Of a DNA stretch of 64,000 nt, positions 35,793 through 45,480 are shown in pieces. Origin of the DNA: Micromonospora sp. WMMD1155 (GTDB lineage: Bacteria > Actinomycetota > Actinomycetes > Mycobacteriales > Micromonosporaceae); assembly GCF_029581275.1 (NCBI RefSeq), contig NZ_CP120742.1:1896501-1960500 (forward strand). Direction: 5' to 3'. The translations under genes and the position numbers were made by a program. The stretch's first letter is position 1, and each line of letters begins with the position of its first letter. The notes below the pieces were generated by a model. That model was not told where the DNA came from. It did no database searches and was given only the letters and a program-made list of their open reading frames with translations.

Positions 35793-36938
35793 TCATGACG
35801 GGCCGGCGGGTCGGCTCCGGCCCGCCGGTGTCGGGCTGCTGACCTGGCGTGGTTCGCCCGCGCCGACCCGGCGCGTCGGCCCGACGACGACCCGGCGGTG
35901 CTGCCCGGAAATGGTTTCCCACGGCCGCCCGGGGCCGACCTCCCGGCCCGACCCCCCGCTCTGCTCGTGACACTGCTCGGACAGCCGGACGGCGGAGACC
36001 GCGATCCGGGCCACCCGGCGGCCGTCCAGTGTGAGCACCCGCAGCAGCCAGCCGCCCGGCGGTTCGGCGGGGTCGGGCACGGCGACCTCGCTCAGTTCAC
36101 CGGTCACCGGCACCTCGTCGCCGGCCACCGGCAACCGGCCCAGCGACGCCATCACGAACCCCCCGACCGTCTCGTACGGGCCGCTGGGGAGTGCCACTCC
36201 GGTCCGTTCGGCGAAGTCGGCGAGGTTGAGGCGGCCGTCCACCACGGCGGGCAGGCCGTCGTGTACGGGATCCGGCGCCGCGTCGTACTCGTCGTGGATC
36301 TCGCCGATCACCTCCTCGATGAGGTCCTCCAGGGTGACGATCCCGGCGGTGCCGCCGTACTCGTCGACCACCACGGCCAGGTGCTGGCCCTCCCGGCGCA
36401 TCTCGGTGAGCGCCGGTAGCACTCGCTTGCTGCCGGGGAGCCGTTTCACCTCCCGGGCCAGCTCGCCGACGGTGACGCACCGGTCGGCGTCCGGGCGCAG
36501 CAGCACGTCACGGAGGTGCACGAAGCCGACCACGTCGTCGTGGGTGCCGTCGGTGACCGGGTAGCGGGTGTGCGTCTCGGCGCGGACCAGTCGGGCGGCC
36601 TCGGCGATGGTCAGCCGCGCCGGGAGGAAGACCACCTCGGTGCGCGGCATCATCACCTCGCGGATCAGGCTGGCGCCGGCCACCAGGACCTCGTCGATGA
36701 TCCGGCGTTCGTCCGGGTCGAGCACCGTGTTCGCCGCGACCAGGTCCCGCAGGTCGGCCTCGGAGATGCGTTCGCGGCCTGCCGCCGGCCCGGCCCCGAG
36801 CAGGTCGGTGACGAGTCGGGTGGCACCATCTGCGGCGCGAACCAGCACGCGGGCGACGGCCCGGGCGAGCGGACCGGGATCGCGGCGGGGCGGCACCCGC
36901 ACGCGTCGCCGGAGCCCGGTACGGGCCGCTTCCCGCAT
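35793..36938 (-). CDS. CBS-pair/CorC-type transporter-associated protein lacking the DUF21 domain
   Basis: The 381-residue protein has an N-terminal basic helix ([14 protein letters not shown]), a linker with [23 protein letters not shown], and [11 protein letters not shown] opening the first CBS motif (about 100-215). [23 protein letters not shown] closes the second. A CorC/HlyC C-terminal domain follows ([25 protein letters not shown]), then a 60-residue Arg/Pro-rich tail. Full-length hemolysin-type exporters carry four DUF21 membrane helices; these are absent, as in E. coli CorC. ATG at 36938 is chosen. GTG at 36956 is an alternative. Its frame continues antisense through galE, which is not coding. 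Confidence 0.82.
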   Translation of the reverse strand: MREAARTGLRRRVRVPPRRDPGPLARAVARVLVRAADGATRLVTDLLGAGPAAGRERISEADLRDLVAANTVLDPDERRIIDEVLVAGASLIREVMMPRTEVVFLPARLTIAEAARLVRAETHTRYPVTDGTHDDVVGFVHLRDVLLRPDADRCVTVGELAREVKRLPGSKRVLPALTEMRREGQHLAVVVDEYGGTAGIVTLEDLIEEVIGEIHDEYDAAPDPVHDGLPAVVDGRLNLADFAERTGVALPSGPYETVGGFVMASLGRLPVAGDEVPVTGELSEVAVPDPAEPPGGWLLRVLTLDGRRVARIAVSAVRLSEQCHEQSGGSGREVGPGRPWETISGQHRRVVVGPTRRVGAGEPRQVSSPTPAGRSRPAGPS

Positions 36939-37133
36939 GACAGAGATGGTAGACACCGTTCGCCCATCGCACTCGGAATCGGACGGGCCGGACGGTGAAT
37001 GTTCGGCTCTGTTTAATCGTGAAAGATTATGGTGAGATGGGGATGATGGCGGGTCGGCGAGGGTGCCGACCGCCGCCTTAGGGTGATCACCGAAGGGCCA
37101 CGTCCCGGGCGGGCCAGGCAGGGAGGCAACGAC

Positions 37134-38117
37134 GTGAAACTGCTCGTGACCGGGGGCGCCGGCTTCATCGGCAGCGTGGTGACCCGGATGCTGCTCGACG
37201 CAGGCCACCAGGTGGTCGTCTTGGACGACCTGCGAACCGGGCACCGCGAGGCGCTCGCCCCGGATGCGACCCACGTCGAGGCGCCCATCCACGAGGCCGC
37301 CCGCATCGTCACCGCCGACGCCGGCTTCGACGGGGTGCTGCACTTCGCCGCCCTGATCGCCGCCGGTGAATCGATGGTCAAGCCGGAGCTGTACTGGCAG
37401 AACAACACCGTGGGCACGCTCGCCCTGATCGACGCGGTCCGGGCCGCCGGGGTGCCCCGGATGGTCTTCTCCTCCACCGCCGCCGTCTACGGCAACCCCA
37501 CCGAGCTGCCCATCACCGAGACCGCCGTCAAGGCACCCACCAACACGTACGGTGCCACCAAACTCGCCGTCGACATGGCGCTCACCTCCGAGGCCGTCGC
37601 ACACGGGCTCGCCGCCGTTTCGCTGCGCTACTTCAACGTGGCCGGCGCGCACCTCGACGGTGACGTCTCGCTCGGCGAACGACACGACCCGGAGACGCAC
37701 CTGATCCCGATCGCGCTGGAGGTCGCCGCCGGTCGGCGGGAGAAGCTCCAGCTGTTCGGCGACGACTACCCGACCGTCGACGGCACCTGCGTCCGCGACT
37801 ACATCCACGTCGCCGACCTCGCCCGGGCACACCTGCTGGCGTTGGACACCGCCACCCCGGGTCAACACCGGATCTACAACCTCGGCAACGGCAACGGCTT
37901 CAGCAACCGCCAGGTCGTCGACGTGGTCCGGGAGGTCACCGGGCAACCCGTGCCGGTCGAGGTGGCACCGCGCCGCGAGGGCGACCCCGCCGAGTTGGTC
38001 GCCTCCTCCGCGTTGGCCCACGACGAGCTGGGCTGGACGCCCCAGAAGCCGACCCTGCACGACATGGTGGGCGACGCCTGGGCCTTCTACCGCGAGCACA
38101 TCCTGGGGCAGTCGTGA
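37134..38117 (+). CDS. galE: UDP-glucose 4-epimerase
   Basis: It interconverts UDP-galactose and UDP-glucose (Leloir pathway). The 327-residue SDR protein has the NAD motif TGGAGFIGS at residues 6-14, FSSTAAVYG near 120, the catalytic YGATK near 145 and a LRYFNVAGA strand near 165. GTG at 37134 follows GGGAGG by seven bases. The longer frame from 37083 is not needed. The stop overlaps the galK GTG by four bases, so the two are coupled. The 195-bp gap upstream toward the CBS gene holds the divergent promoters. No clear operator was seen there. Confidence 0.96.
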   Translation: MKLLVTGGAGFIGSVVTRMLLDAGHQVVVLDDLRTGHREALAPDATHVEAPIHEAARIVTADAGFDGVLHFAALIAAGESMVKPELYWQNNTVGTLALIDAVRAAGVPRMVFSSTAAVYGNPTELPITETAVKAPTNTYGATKLAVDMALTSEAVAHGLAAVSLRYFNVAGAHLDGDVSLGERHDPETHLIPIALEVAAGRREKLQLFGDDYPTVDGTCVRDYIHVADLARAHLLALDTATPGQHRIYNLGNGNGFSNRQVVDVVREVTGQPVPVEVAPRREGDPAELVASSALAHDELGWTPQKPTLHDMVGDAWAFYREHILGQS

Positions 38118-39283
38118 CCGGCCCGAACGGCGAGGTCGCCGCACGGGCCGCCGAGGGCTTCACCATCCGGTACGGCGGCCAGGCCGCCGGGCGCTGGGCA
38201 GCTCCCGGCCGGGTCAACCTGATCGGCGAGCACACCGACTACAACGAGGGGTTCGTGCTGCCCTTCGCGCTGCCGTTGCGCACCGTCGTCGCCGCCGACC
38301 GGCAGGACGGAGAGCAGTGGACGGTGTGGTCCGAGCTCTCCGACGAGACGATCACCTTCGGCGCGGACGAGGTCGCCGAGCCGGGTCGGGTGACCGGCTG
38401 GGGCGCGTACGTCGCCGGAGTGGTCTGGGCGCTCCGCGAGGCGGGTCACCCGGTGCCGGGCGCCCGGCTGGCGATCACCTCCGACGTTCCGCTGGGCTCC
38501 GGGCTGTCCTCGTCGGCCGCGCTGGAGTCGGCGGTGCTCGCCGCCCTGCTCGACCTCGGTGGGCTGGAGCTGCCGCCGGAGCGGCAACCCCGGCTGGCGC
38601 AGCGAGCGGAGAACGTCTACGTCGGTGCGCCGACCGGAATCATGGACCAGTCCGCGGCGATCCGCTGCCGCGCCGGGCACGCCCTCTTCCTGGACTGCCG
38701 GGACGAGTCGGTCGAGCACATCCCGTTCGACCTGGACGCCGCCGGGCTCGCGGTGCTGGTCGTCGACAGCCGGGCGCCGCACCGGCACGCCGACGGTGAG
38801 TACGCTGCCCGCCGCCGTTCCTGCGAGGCCGGGGCGAGTGCGCTCGGCGTCGCCGCGCTACGGGACGTCGGCGTCGACCAGCTCGACGCGGCGCTGACCC
38901 GGCTCGACGACGAGGAGACCCGGCGACGGGTCCGGCACGTGGTCACCGAGGACCAGCGCGTACTGGACACCGTGGCGCTGCTCCGCGCCGCCCGGGTCCG
39001 TGACATCGGCCCGCTGCTCACGGCCTCACACGTCTCGATGCGCGACGACTTCGAGATCACCGTGCCGGAGATCGACACCGCGGTCGAGGCGGCGTTGGCG
39101 GCCGGCGCGTTGGGGGCCCGGATGACCGGCGGCGGCTTCGGCGGCTGCGTCCTCGCCCTGGTCGAGGCCGACCGCGCCGACGAGGTGGCCGCCGCCGTCA
39201 CGGCCGCGTACGCCGAACGAGGCTTCACCGCCCCCACCACCGTGACGGTCCTACCCTCCCCCGGCGCCACCCGCCTCCCCTGA
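38114..39283 (+). CDS. galK: Galactokinase
   Basis: It phosphorylates galactose to galactose-1-phosphate. The 389-residue GHMP kinase has the signature GRVNLIGEHTDYNEGFVLP near residue 34, LGSGLSSSAALESAVLAAL (ATP motif) near 130 and MTGGGFGGCVLAL near 340. GTG at 38114 overlaps the galE stop. No galT is present in the window. A long hairpin terminator follows. Confidence 0.97.
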   Translation: MTGPNGEVAARAAEGFTIRYGGQAAGRWAAPGRVNLIGEHTDYNEGFVLPFALPLRTVVAADRQDGEQWTVWSELSDETITFGADEVAEPGRVTGWGAYVAGVVWALREAGHPVPGARLAITSDVPLGSGLSSSAALESAVLAALLDLGGLELPPERQPRLAQRAENVYVGAPTGIMDQSAAIRCRAGHALFLDCRDESVEHIPFDLDAAGLAVLVVDSRAPHRHADGEYAARRRSCEAGASALGVAALRDVGVDQLDAALTRLDDEETRRRVRHVVTEDQRVLDTVALLRAARVRDIGPLLTASHVSMRDDFEITVPEIDTAVEAALAAGALGARMTGGGFGGCVLALVEADRADEVAAAVTAAYAERGFTAPTTVTVLPSPGATRLP

Positions 39284-39305
39284 GCCTGACCCTGACCGCC
39301 GCGGT

Positions 39306-39361
39306 TGATCAAGAGGTTTGCGTCAGAATCCGGGCCCGGACTGACGCAAACCTCTTGATCA
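39306..39361. terminator. Long perfect hairpin between galK and cysN
   Basis: Arms of 21 bp (39306-39326 and 39341-39361) are exact complements around a 14-nt loop that itself contains CCGGGCCCGG. It lies between convergent genes and should stop both transcripts. Each arm starts with TGATCAAG, like the hairpin after the nucleoside transporter operon. Confidence 0.8.
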
Positions 39362-39403
39362 CCGGGGGCGGAACGGGGGCCGGGGGACGCAGGGTGGGGT
39401 CGG

Positions 39404-40726
39404 TTAGGCGGCTTCGACGATCATGGCGGCGCCTACCGTGCGGTTGGTGGTCTCGTCGATGATGACGAAGCCACCGGTGGTGCGGTTGCGCCGGTACTCG
39501 TCGGCCAGCAACGGCACCGTCGTCCGCAGCCGCACCCGACCGATCTCGTTGAGCCGCAGCTCGTCGGCCGACTCGTCGCGGTGCAGCGAGTTGATGTCCA
39601 ACCGGTAGTGCAACCCGCGCACGATCGCCCGCGCCGACCGGGTGGTGTGCTTGATCGCGTACCGGCCGCCGACCCGCAGCGGGGCCGTCTCGTCCATCCA
39701 GCAGACCATCGCCTCGATGTCCTGGGCGACCGCCGGTGCGTTGTTCGGCCGGCAGATCAGGTCACCGCGGGAGATGTCGATCTCGTCGTCCAGTCGTACC
39801 GTCACCGACATCGGTGGGAACGCCTCCGCGACCGGACCGTCGGCGGTCTCCACGGCGGCGATCCGGCTGGTGAAGCCGGACGGCAGCACCATCACCTCGT
39901 CACCCGGCTTGAGCACCCCGGAGGCCACCTGGCCCGCGTACCCACGGTAGTCGGTGACGGTCTTGGACTGCGGGCGGATCACGTACTGCACCGGGAACCG
40001 GACGTCGACCAGGTTGCGGTCACTCGCGATGTGCACCCGCTCCAGGTGGTGCAGCAGCGACGGACCCTCGTACCACGGCATGTTCTCCGACCGGGCGACG
40101 ATGTTGTCACCGCGCAGCGCGGAGATCGGCACCACGGTCAGGTCGGGCACGTCGAGCTTCGCCGCGAACGCGGTGAACTCGTCGGCGATCCGCTCGTAGA
40201 CCTCCTGCGACCAGTCCACCAGGTCCATCTTGTTGACGCAGAGGACCAGGTGCGGCACCCGCAGCAGTGAGCACAGGAACGCGTGCCGACGGGACTGCTC
40301 GACCAGGCCCTTGCGCGCGTCCACCAGGATCAGCGCCAGGTCGGCGGTGGACGCCCCGGTGACCATGTTGCGGGTGTACTGGATGTGCCCGGGGGTGTCG
40401 GCGATGATGAATTTGCGCCGTGGGGTGGCGAAGTACCGGTACGCCACGTCGATGGTGATGCCCTGCTCCCGCTCGGCGCGCAGGCCGTCGGTGAGCAGCG
40501 CCAGGTTGGTGTATTCGTCGCCGCGGGCCGCGCTGACCGCCTCCACGGCGGCCAACTGGTCGGTGAAGAGCGACTTGGTGTCGTAGAGCAGGCGACCGAT
40601 CAGGGTCGACTTGCCGTCGTCCACGCTGCCGGCGGTGGCGAACCGCAGCAGGTCCATCGCCCGGGCCTCCGGCCCGGCCCCGGTGACAGCCCGGTCCTCC
40701 GCATTCGCCATGGTCTCGGTGGTCAT
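39404..40726 (-). CDS. cysN: Sulfate adenylyltransferase subunit 1 (GTPase)
   Basis: CysN drives ATP sulfurylase by GTP hydrolysis in sulfate activation. The 440-residue protein has GSVDDGKSTLIGRLLYDTK near residue 33 (P-loop), DTPGH near 110 and NKMDLV near 165, then EF-Tu-like beta domains. It is not fused to CysC, and no cysC or cysH lies nearby. The ATG overlaps the cysD stop by one base (TGATG). Confidence 0.97.
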   Translation of the reverse strand: MTTETMANAEDRAVTGAGPEARAMDLLRFATAGSVDDGKSTLIGRLLYDTKSLFTDQLAAVEAVSAARGDEYTNLALLTDGLRAEREQGITIDVAYRYFATPRRKFIIADTPGHIQYTRNMVTGASTADLALILVDARKGLVEQSRRHAFLCSLLRVPHLVLCVNKMDLVDWSQEVYERIADEFTAFAAKLDVPDLTVVPISALRGDNIVARSENMPWYEGPSLLHHLERVHIASDRNLVDVRFPVQYVIRPQSKTVTDYRGYAGQVASGVLKPGDEVMVLPSGFTSRIAAVETADGPVAEAFPPMSVTVRLDDEIDISRGDLICRPNNAPAVAQDIEAMVCWMDETAPLRVGGRYAIKHTTRSARAIVRGLHYRLDINSLHRDESADELRLNEIGRVRLRTTVPLLADEYRRNRTTGGFVIIDETTNRTVGAAMIVEAA

Positions 40727-41637
40727 CAGAAGTAGCCCTCCCGCTTGCGGTCCTCCATGGCGGCCTCGCTGACCCGGTCGTCACCACGGGTCGCGCCGCG
40801 CTCGGTGATCCGGGTGGCCGCCACCTCCTCGATGACCTTCTCCACGGTGTCCGCGTCGGAACGGACCGCGGCGGTGCAGGAGGCGTCGCCGACGGTGCGG
40901 TAGCGCACCTGCTCCTTGAACCGCTCCTCGCCCGCCCGGGGGCGGAAGAACTCGTTGACCGCGTAGAGCATGCCGTCCCGCTCGATCACCTCACGCTCGT
41001 GCGCGTAGTAGATCGAGGGCAGCGGGATGCGTTCCCGGGCGATGTAGTGCCAGACGTCCAGCTCGGTCCAGTTGGACAGCGGGAAGACCCGGATCGACTC
41101 GCCGGGGTGGTGGCGGCCGTTGTACAGCGACCACAGCTCCGGCCGCTGGTTCTTCGGATCCCACTGGCCGAACTCGTCACGGAAGCTGAAGACCCGCTCC
41201 TTCGCCCGGGCCTTCTCCTCGTCCCGACGCGCCCCACCGAAGAGCGCGTCGAAGCGGTGCTTCTCCACCGCGTCCAGCAGCACCGGCGTCTGGATCCGGT
41301 TGCGCATGCCGTCGCCGGACTCCCGGACCATGCCGCTCGCCAGGGCGTCCGGCACGCTCGCGATGACGAGCTGCAACCCCAGCTCGGCGACTCGCTGGTC
41401 GCGGTATTCCAGGACCTCCGGGAAGTTGTGGCCGGTGTCGACGTGCATGACGGGGAAGGGGATGTTGGCCGGGGCGAACGCCTTCTGCGCCAACCGCAGC
41501 ATGACGATCGAGTCCTTGCCGCCGGAGAAGAGCAGCACCGGGCGTTCCATCTCGGCGACCACCTCGCGCATCACGAAGATGCTCTCCGCCTCCAGGGCGT
41601 CCAGGTGGGAGACCCGGTACGCCGCCGGGGTGGTCAT
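40726..41637 (-). CDS. cysD: Sulfate adenylyltransferase subunit 2
   Basis: CysD is the catalytic subunit that forms adenylyl sulfate. The 303-residue PP-loop protein has LLFSGGKDSIVMLRLA near residue 40 and HVDTGHNFPEVLEYRD near 72, then WTELDVWHYIARERIPLPSIYYAHER near 180. ATG at 41637 is preferred over the longer frame from 41697, because it gives the usual family length and start. It is coupled to cysN. Confidence 0.96.
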   Translation of the reverse strand: MTTPAAYRVSHLDALEAESIFVMREVVAEMERPVLLFSGGKDSIVMLRLAQKAFAPANIPFPVMHVDTGHNFPEVLEYRDQRVAELGLQLVIASVPDALASGMVRESGDGMRNRIQTPVLLDAVEKHRFDALFGGARRDEEKARAKERVFSFRDEFGQWDPKNQRPELWSLYNGRHHPGESIRVFPLSNWTELDVWHYIARERIPLPSIYYAHEREVIERDGMLYAVNEFFRPRAGEERFKEQVRYRTVGDASCTAAVRSDADTVEKVIEEVAATRITERGATRGDDRVSEAAMEDRKREGYF

Positions 41638-41712
41638 GACGCCGGCTCGATTCGCTCGCTCATCCGATTTCCAGACCTTTCCGGTCGGGCATGTCAAGAA
41701 AGTCCGCTCAGG

Positions 41713-42543
41713 CTACCCGGAATGTCTCTGCAGCGCTGCAAGCAACCGGGTGGCGAGATCCTTGCGGCAGACCAGGAGGTCCGGCAGGCGCGGATCCGCC
41801 TCGTTGTATCTCAGCGCAGATCCGTCGATCCGGGAAGCGTGTAGTCCGGTGGCCGTCGCCACAGCGACCGGGGCCGCCGAGTCCCACTCGTACTGCCCAC
41901 CGGCGTGGATGTACGCGTCGACCTCGCCGGTGACCACGGCGGCGATCTTCGCTCCCGCCGAGCCCATCGGCACCAGGTGCGCCCCGACGTCCTCGGCCAG
42001 GTCGGTGAGGAAGACCGGCGGCCGGCTCCGGCTCGCCGCCAGGCGGATCTTCCGCTCGCCGGCCGTCGCCGCCTCCACGGTCATCGGCGGGTACGCCGGC
42101 GGGTAGTCAGTGCCCAGCACCCGGTGCTGGGCCGGCAGCCCCACCGCCCCGGCGACCAGCCCGTGCGGGGTCGGCGCGCTACGCGCCCAGAGCGCCACGT
42201 GCACCGCCCAGTCCGAACGACCCTCCTCGGAGAACTCCCGGGTGCCGTCCAACGGATCGATGATCCACACCCGGTCGGCGGTCAACCGCGACACCGCCCC
42301 GGTGTTCACCTCCGCCGCCCAGGCCAGCCGCGACCCCTCGTCCTCCTCGGAGAGCACCGCGTCGCCCGGTCGCCACTTCGCCAACTCCGTGCGGATCAGG
42401 TCGTGCGACACCTTGTCCCCGGCCGACTTCAGCGCACCGGTGTCCGCGAAGCCCATCTCCGTACGCAGGTCGAGCAACGCCTGCCCGGCGCGGGACGCCA
42501 ACCACCGGGCGAACGCGCCGTCGATCATCGGAGGACTGCCCAT
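41713..42543 (-). CDS. cysQ: 3'(2'),5'-bisphosphate nucleotidase
   Basis: It hydrolyses PAP, the by-product of sulfate use, and resembles inositol monophosphatase. The 276-residue protein has LSEEDEG (metal-binding EE) near residue 67, WIIDPLDGTREF near 95 and a late YEWDSAAPVAVATATGL near 230. It lies directly upstream of cysD on the same strand and fits the sulfate assimilation group. Confidence 0.93.
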   Translation of the reverse strand: MGSPPMIDGAFARWLASRAGQALLDLRTEMGFADTGALKSAGDKVSHDLIRTELAKWRPGDAVLSEEDEGSRLAWAAEVNTGAVSRLTADRVWIIDPLDGTREFSEEGRSDWAVHVALWARSAPTPHGLVAGAVGLPAQHRVLGTDYPPAYPPMTVEAATAGERKIRLAASRSRPPVFLTDLAEDVGAHLVPMGSAGAKIAAVVTGEVDAYIHAGGQYEWDSAAPVAVATATGLHASRIDGSALRYNEADPRLPDLLVCRKDLATRLLAALQRHSG

Positions 42544-42683
42544 CTGCCTGCTCCCGTCGCCTCGCCGCGACCCGTGCCCGCACAGGCCGATTCGCCGCGA
42601 CCCGCGTCGCCGGTCGCGGCACGCCGAAAGGCGCAGACTACCGGCCCAGCGTTTCCGATCCGGTACGCCCCGCCCGGCCGGAC

Positions 42684-42720
42684 CGGGTCGAAAGGTCCCG
42701 ATCTGGGGCCTTCCGACCCG
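42684..42720 (-). terminator. Hairpin terminator after pth
   Basis: A 16-bp stem with one mismatch and one wobble (42684-42699 with 42705-42720) begins four bases after the pth stop on the minus strand. There is a four- to five-base loop. The rest of the gap to cysQ has no feature. Confidence 0.65.
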
Positions 42721-42723
42721 ACC

Positions 42724-43314
42724 TCAACTGCCGTGGTAGAGGTTCTGCGTCGGCTCCACGCCCTTGACGACCACCGACTCCACCACGTCGGCGGCCCGGT
42801 CCACCAGGAAATCCAGCTCCTTACGCTCCGCCGCGCCGAAATCCGACAGCACGTAATCCGCCGGGTCCTGCCGCCCCGGCGGTCGACCGACGCCGAACCG
42901 CACCCGGGCGTAGTCCTTCGTGCCCAACGACTTCGACATCGACCGCAGGCCGTTGTGCCCGCCCTCGCCGCCGCCGAACTTCACCCGCACCTGGCCGTAG
43001 GAGATGTCCAGTTCGTCGTGCACCGCGATCACCTGCGCCGCCGGCACCTTGTAGAACTGCGCCAGGGACGCCACCGGCCCACCGGAGAGGTTCATGTACG
43101 TCAGTGGCTTCACCAGCACCAACTTCGGTCCACCGAACCCCAGCCGCGCCTCGGCCACCTCGGCCACCGCCCGCTTGTGCCGCCCGAACCGCGCACCGAC
43201 CCGACCGGCCAGCAGGTCGGCCACCATGAAGCCGACGTTGTGCCGGTTACCCGCGTACTCCCGACCGGGGTTGCCCAGGCCGACCACCAGCCACGGCCCC
43301 GCCTCGTCCGTCAC
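42724..43314 (-). CDS. pth: Peptidyl-tRNA hydrolase
   Basis: It recycles peptidyl-tRNA released from ribosomes. The 196-residue protein has [19 protein letters not shown] near residue 10 (catalytic His in NRHNVG), [11 protein letters not shown] near 68, [27 protein letters not shown] near 95 and VLSDF near 155. GTG at 43314 follows GGGAGG by eight bases. The longer frame from 43470 is not coding. rplY lies upstream on the same strand, with a terminator between. Confidence 0.97.
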   Translation of the reverse strand: MTDEAGPWLVVGLGNPGREYAGNRHNVGFMVADLLAGRVGARFGRHKRAVAEVAEARLGFGGPKLVLVKPLTYMNLSGGPVASLAQFYKVPAAQVIAVHDELDISYGQVRVKFGGGEGGHNGLRSMSKSLGTKDYARVRFGVGRPPGRQDPADYVLSDFGAAERKELDFLVDRAADVVESVVVKGVEPTQNLYHGS

Positions 43315-43357
43315 GACCCGCCCCTCCCGACGCCCATCCAGTGACCTCCCGATACGC

Positions 43358-43393
43358 CGACAGGCGCCCCCGACCATCCGGGGACGCCTGTCG
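43358..43393 (-). terminator. Hairpin terminator after rplY
   Basis: CGACAGGCG (43358-43366) pairs with CGCCTGTCG (43385-43393). Inner C/G runs extend the stem. It lies 15 bp after the rplY stop on the minus strand and upstream of pth. Confidence 0.7.
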
Positions 43394-43408
43394 CAGAGTA
43401 CGAACCGA

Positions 43409-44107
43409 TCAGGCCTCGGTGCGCGCCTCGGTGGTCTCGTCGCCCTCGGCGGCCGGAGCGGCGTCCGCACCCTCGGAGCCCTCGGTGGTCTCGCCGACCT
43501 CGGCCTCTTCCTCCTCGGTGGCCACCTCGACCTCGGGCAGCGTCGCCTCGAGCTGCTCGGCGGTGGGGGCGGCGGTCACCGAGGCGACGGTCAGCTCCGA
43601 GTCGGCAGCCAGCTCGACGCCGGCCGGCAGCTCGACGTCACCGGCGGTCACCTGGGTGCCCGCCTCCAGACCCTCGATCGACGCCTCCAGGTGGTCCGGC
43701 ACCTTGGTGGCGTCGGCGGTCACCGAGAGGGTGTCGTGGTCGTGCACGATCAGAGTGTCCCGCGCGGCCTCGCCGGTCAGCTGGACCGGAACCTCGACGG
43801 TGACCTTCTCGCCCCGGCGAACCAGGAGCAGGTCGACGTGCTCGAAGGTGTCGCGGATCGGGTCACGCTGAATCGCCTTCGGCAGCGCCAGCACCTGGGT
43901 GCCGTCGGTGATGTCGATCGCGAAGAGCTGGTTGGCACCGCCCTTGCGGATCGCCGCGGCGAACTCCCGCGACGGCAGCGCGATGTGCTTGGGCTTCTCG
44001 CCGTGGCCGTACAGCACGGCGGGCACCTTGCCGGCCCGGCGGGTACGACGGGCACCACCCTTGCCGAACTCGGTGCGGGGCTCGGCGCTGATCTTTACCT
44101 CGGACAC
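43409..44107 (-). CDS. rplY: 50S ribosomal protein L25 (Ctc form)
   Basis: This is the ribosomal protein that binds 5S rRNA, in the long two-domain (TL5/Ctc) form. The 232-residue protein has the L25 domain ([22 protein letters not shown] at about 13-34) and the beta-rich C-terminal domain. An acidic Glu/Ala/Thr tail lies after residue 190. GTG at 44107 follows AGGAG by seven bases, so the longer frame is discarded. The Ctc type is often linked to stress in Gram-positives. Confidence 0.95.
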   Translation of the reverse strand: MSEVKISAEPRTEFGKGGARRTRRAGKVPAVLYGHGEKPKHIALPSREFAAAIRKGGANQLFAIDITDGTQVLALPKAIQRDPIRDTFEHVDLLLVRRGEKVTVEVPVQLTGEAARDTLIVHDHDTLSVTADATKVPDHLEASIEGLEAGTQVTAGDVELPAGVELAADSELTVASVTAAPTAEQLEATLPEVEVATEEEEAEVGETTEGSEGADAAPAAEGDETTEARTEA

Positions 44108-44337
44108 GGGGAAACTCCTGATGCTTTTCGCTGCGGCGGCTTGTCGTCTGGCGGTGCTGGGGCGAGGGGCTCGCTGGGGCTCATGCGTCATGAACGACTG
44201 CCCGGAGCACCGCGTCGATGACGGTGCCTCCGTGCGGCGCTTCTCAGCGGCCCGCCGGGCACCCTCGCCGTGGCAACCGCACCAGTCTACCCGAGCTGTT
44301 TCCAGGGTTTCCGGCAGTCCCCGTTCACGGCTCCAGA

Positions 44338-44372
44338 CCGGCGCGTCGGTGGTGTTCCCACCAGCGCGCCGG
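44338..44372 (-). terminator. Hairpin terminator after prs
   Basis: CCGGCGCG (44338-44345) pairs with CGCGCCGG (44365-44372), with an inner GGTGG/CCACC stem and a short loop. A second weaker dyad (GCCCCGTTTCCACC with GGCGGAAACGGGGC, 44372-44434) lies nearer the prs stop. The 334-bp gap also carries the rplY promoter region. No other feature is visible. Confidence 0.6.
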
Positions 44373-44441
44373 CCCCGTTTCCACCAGTTTGACAGCCCCC
44401 GACCCGCCGAAACGCCGAGTGGCGGAAACGGGGCTGGACGA

Positions 44442-45422
44442 TCAGCTCAGGCCACCGAAGAGGGTGGTCACCGAACCGTCGTCGAAGACCTCCCGGATCG
44501 CCCGCGCCAGCAGTGGCGCGATCGACAGCACGGTGAGTTTGTCCAGTTGCTTCTCCGGCGGAAGCGGCAGCGTGTTCGTCACCACGATCTCGCTGATCGA
44601 GCTGTTCTTCAGCCGCTCGGTGGCCGGGTCGGACAGCAGCGCGTGGGTGGACGCGACAACGATCTCCGCCGCACCCTGCTCCTTGAGGATGTCGGCGGCC
44701 TTGGCGATCGTGCCGCCGGTGTCGATCATGTCGTCGACGATCAGGCAGACCCGACCCTCGACCTCGCCGACGACCCGGTTCGCCACGACCTGGTTGGGCT
44801 TCAACGGGTCCCGGGTCTTGTGGATGAACGCCAGCGGGCAGCCGCCGAGCCGGTCGGTCCACCGCTCGGCCACCCGTACCCGGCCCGAGTCCGGCGCCAC
44901 CACTGTCATCGGTCGGCCGGCGTACTTGTGCTCGACGTACTCGGCCAGGATGTCCATCGCGAAGAGGTGGTCCACCGGGCCGTCGAAGAAGCCCTGGATC
45001 TGCGCGGTGTGCAGGTCGACGGTGAGGATGCGGTTGGCTCCGGCGGTCTTCAACAGGTCCGCCACCAGGCGGGCCGAGATCGGCTCCCGGCCCCGGTGCT
45101 TCTTGTCCTGTCGGGCGTACGGGTAGAACGGCAGCACCACGGTGATCCGCTTGGCAGACCCCCGCTTCAGCGCGTCGACCATGATCAGGGTCTCCATGAC
45201 CCAGGTGTTCACCCCGTGCGTGACGGACTGCACCACGAAGGCGTCCGAACCACGTACCGAGTCCTTGAACCGTACGAAGATCTCGCCGTTGGCGAACTCG
45301 TACGCGTCGGCCGGGGTCGGCGCCACGCCGAGCACCTCGCCGATCTCCTTGGCCAACTCCGGAAAGCCACGTCCGGAAAAGAGCATCAGGCTTTTGCGGT
45401 TTTCGGCGACGATGCTGCCCAT
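44442..45422 (-). CDS. prs: Ribose-phosphate pyrophosphokinase
   Basis: It makes PRPP for nucleotide, His and Trp synthesis. The 326-residue protein has YEFANGEIFVRFKDSVRGSD near residue 40, the metal-binding VDLHTAQIQGFF near 137 and the PRPP loop CLIVDDMIDTGGTIAKA near 228. It starts at ATG 45422. glmU lies 58 bp upstream on the same strand, the usual glmU-prs order in actinobacteria. Confidence 0.97.
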   Translation of the reverse strand: MGSIVAENRKSLMLFSGRGFPELAKEIGEVLGVAPTPADAYEFANGEIFVRFKDSVRGSDAFVVQSVTHGVNTWVMETLIMVDALKRGSAKRITVVLPFYPYARQDKKHRGREPISARLVADLLKTAGANRILTVDLHTAQIQGFFDGPVDHLFAMDILAEYVEHKYAGRPMTVVAPDSGRVRVAERWTDRLGGCPLAFIHKTRDPLKPNQVVANRVVGEVEGRVCLIVDDMIDTGGTIAKAADILKEQGAAEIVVASTHALLSDPATERLKNSSISEIVVTNTLPLPPEKQLDKLTVLSIAPLLARAIREVFDDGSVTTLFGGLS

Positions 45423-45480
45423 GGGCCCGTCTGCTCCCGTTATGTCGGCGGTACCCGACCCGGTGGTGGTGGGTCAGGGA

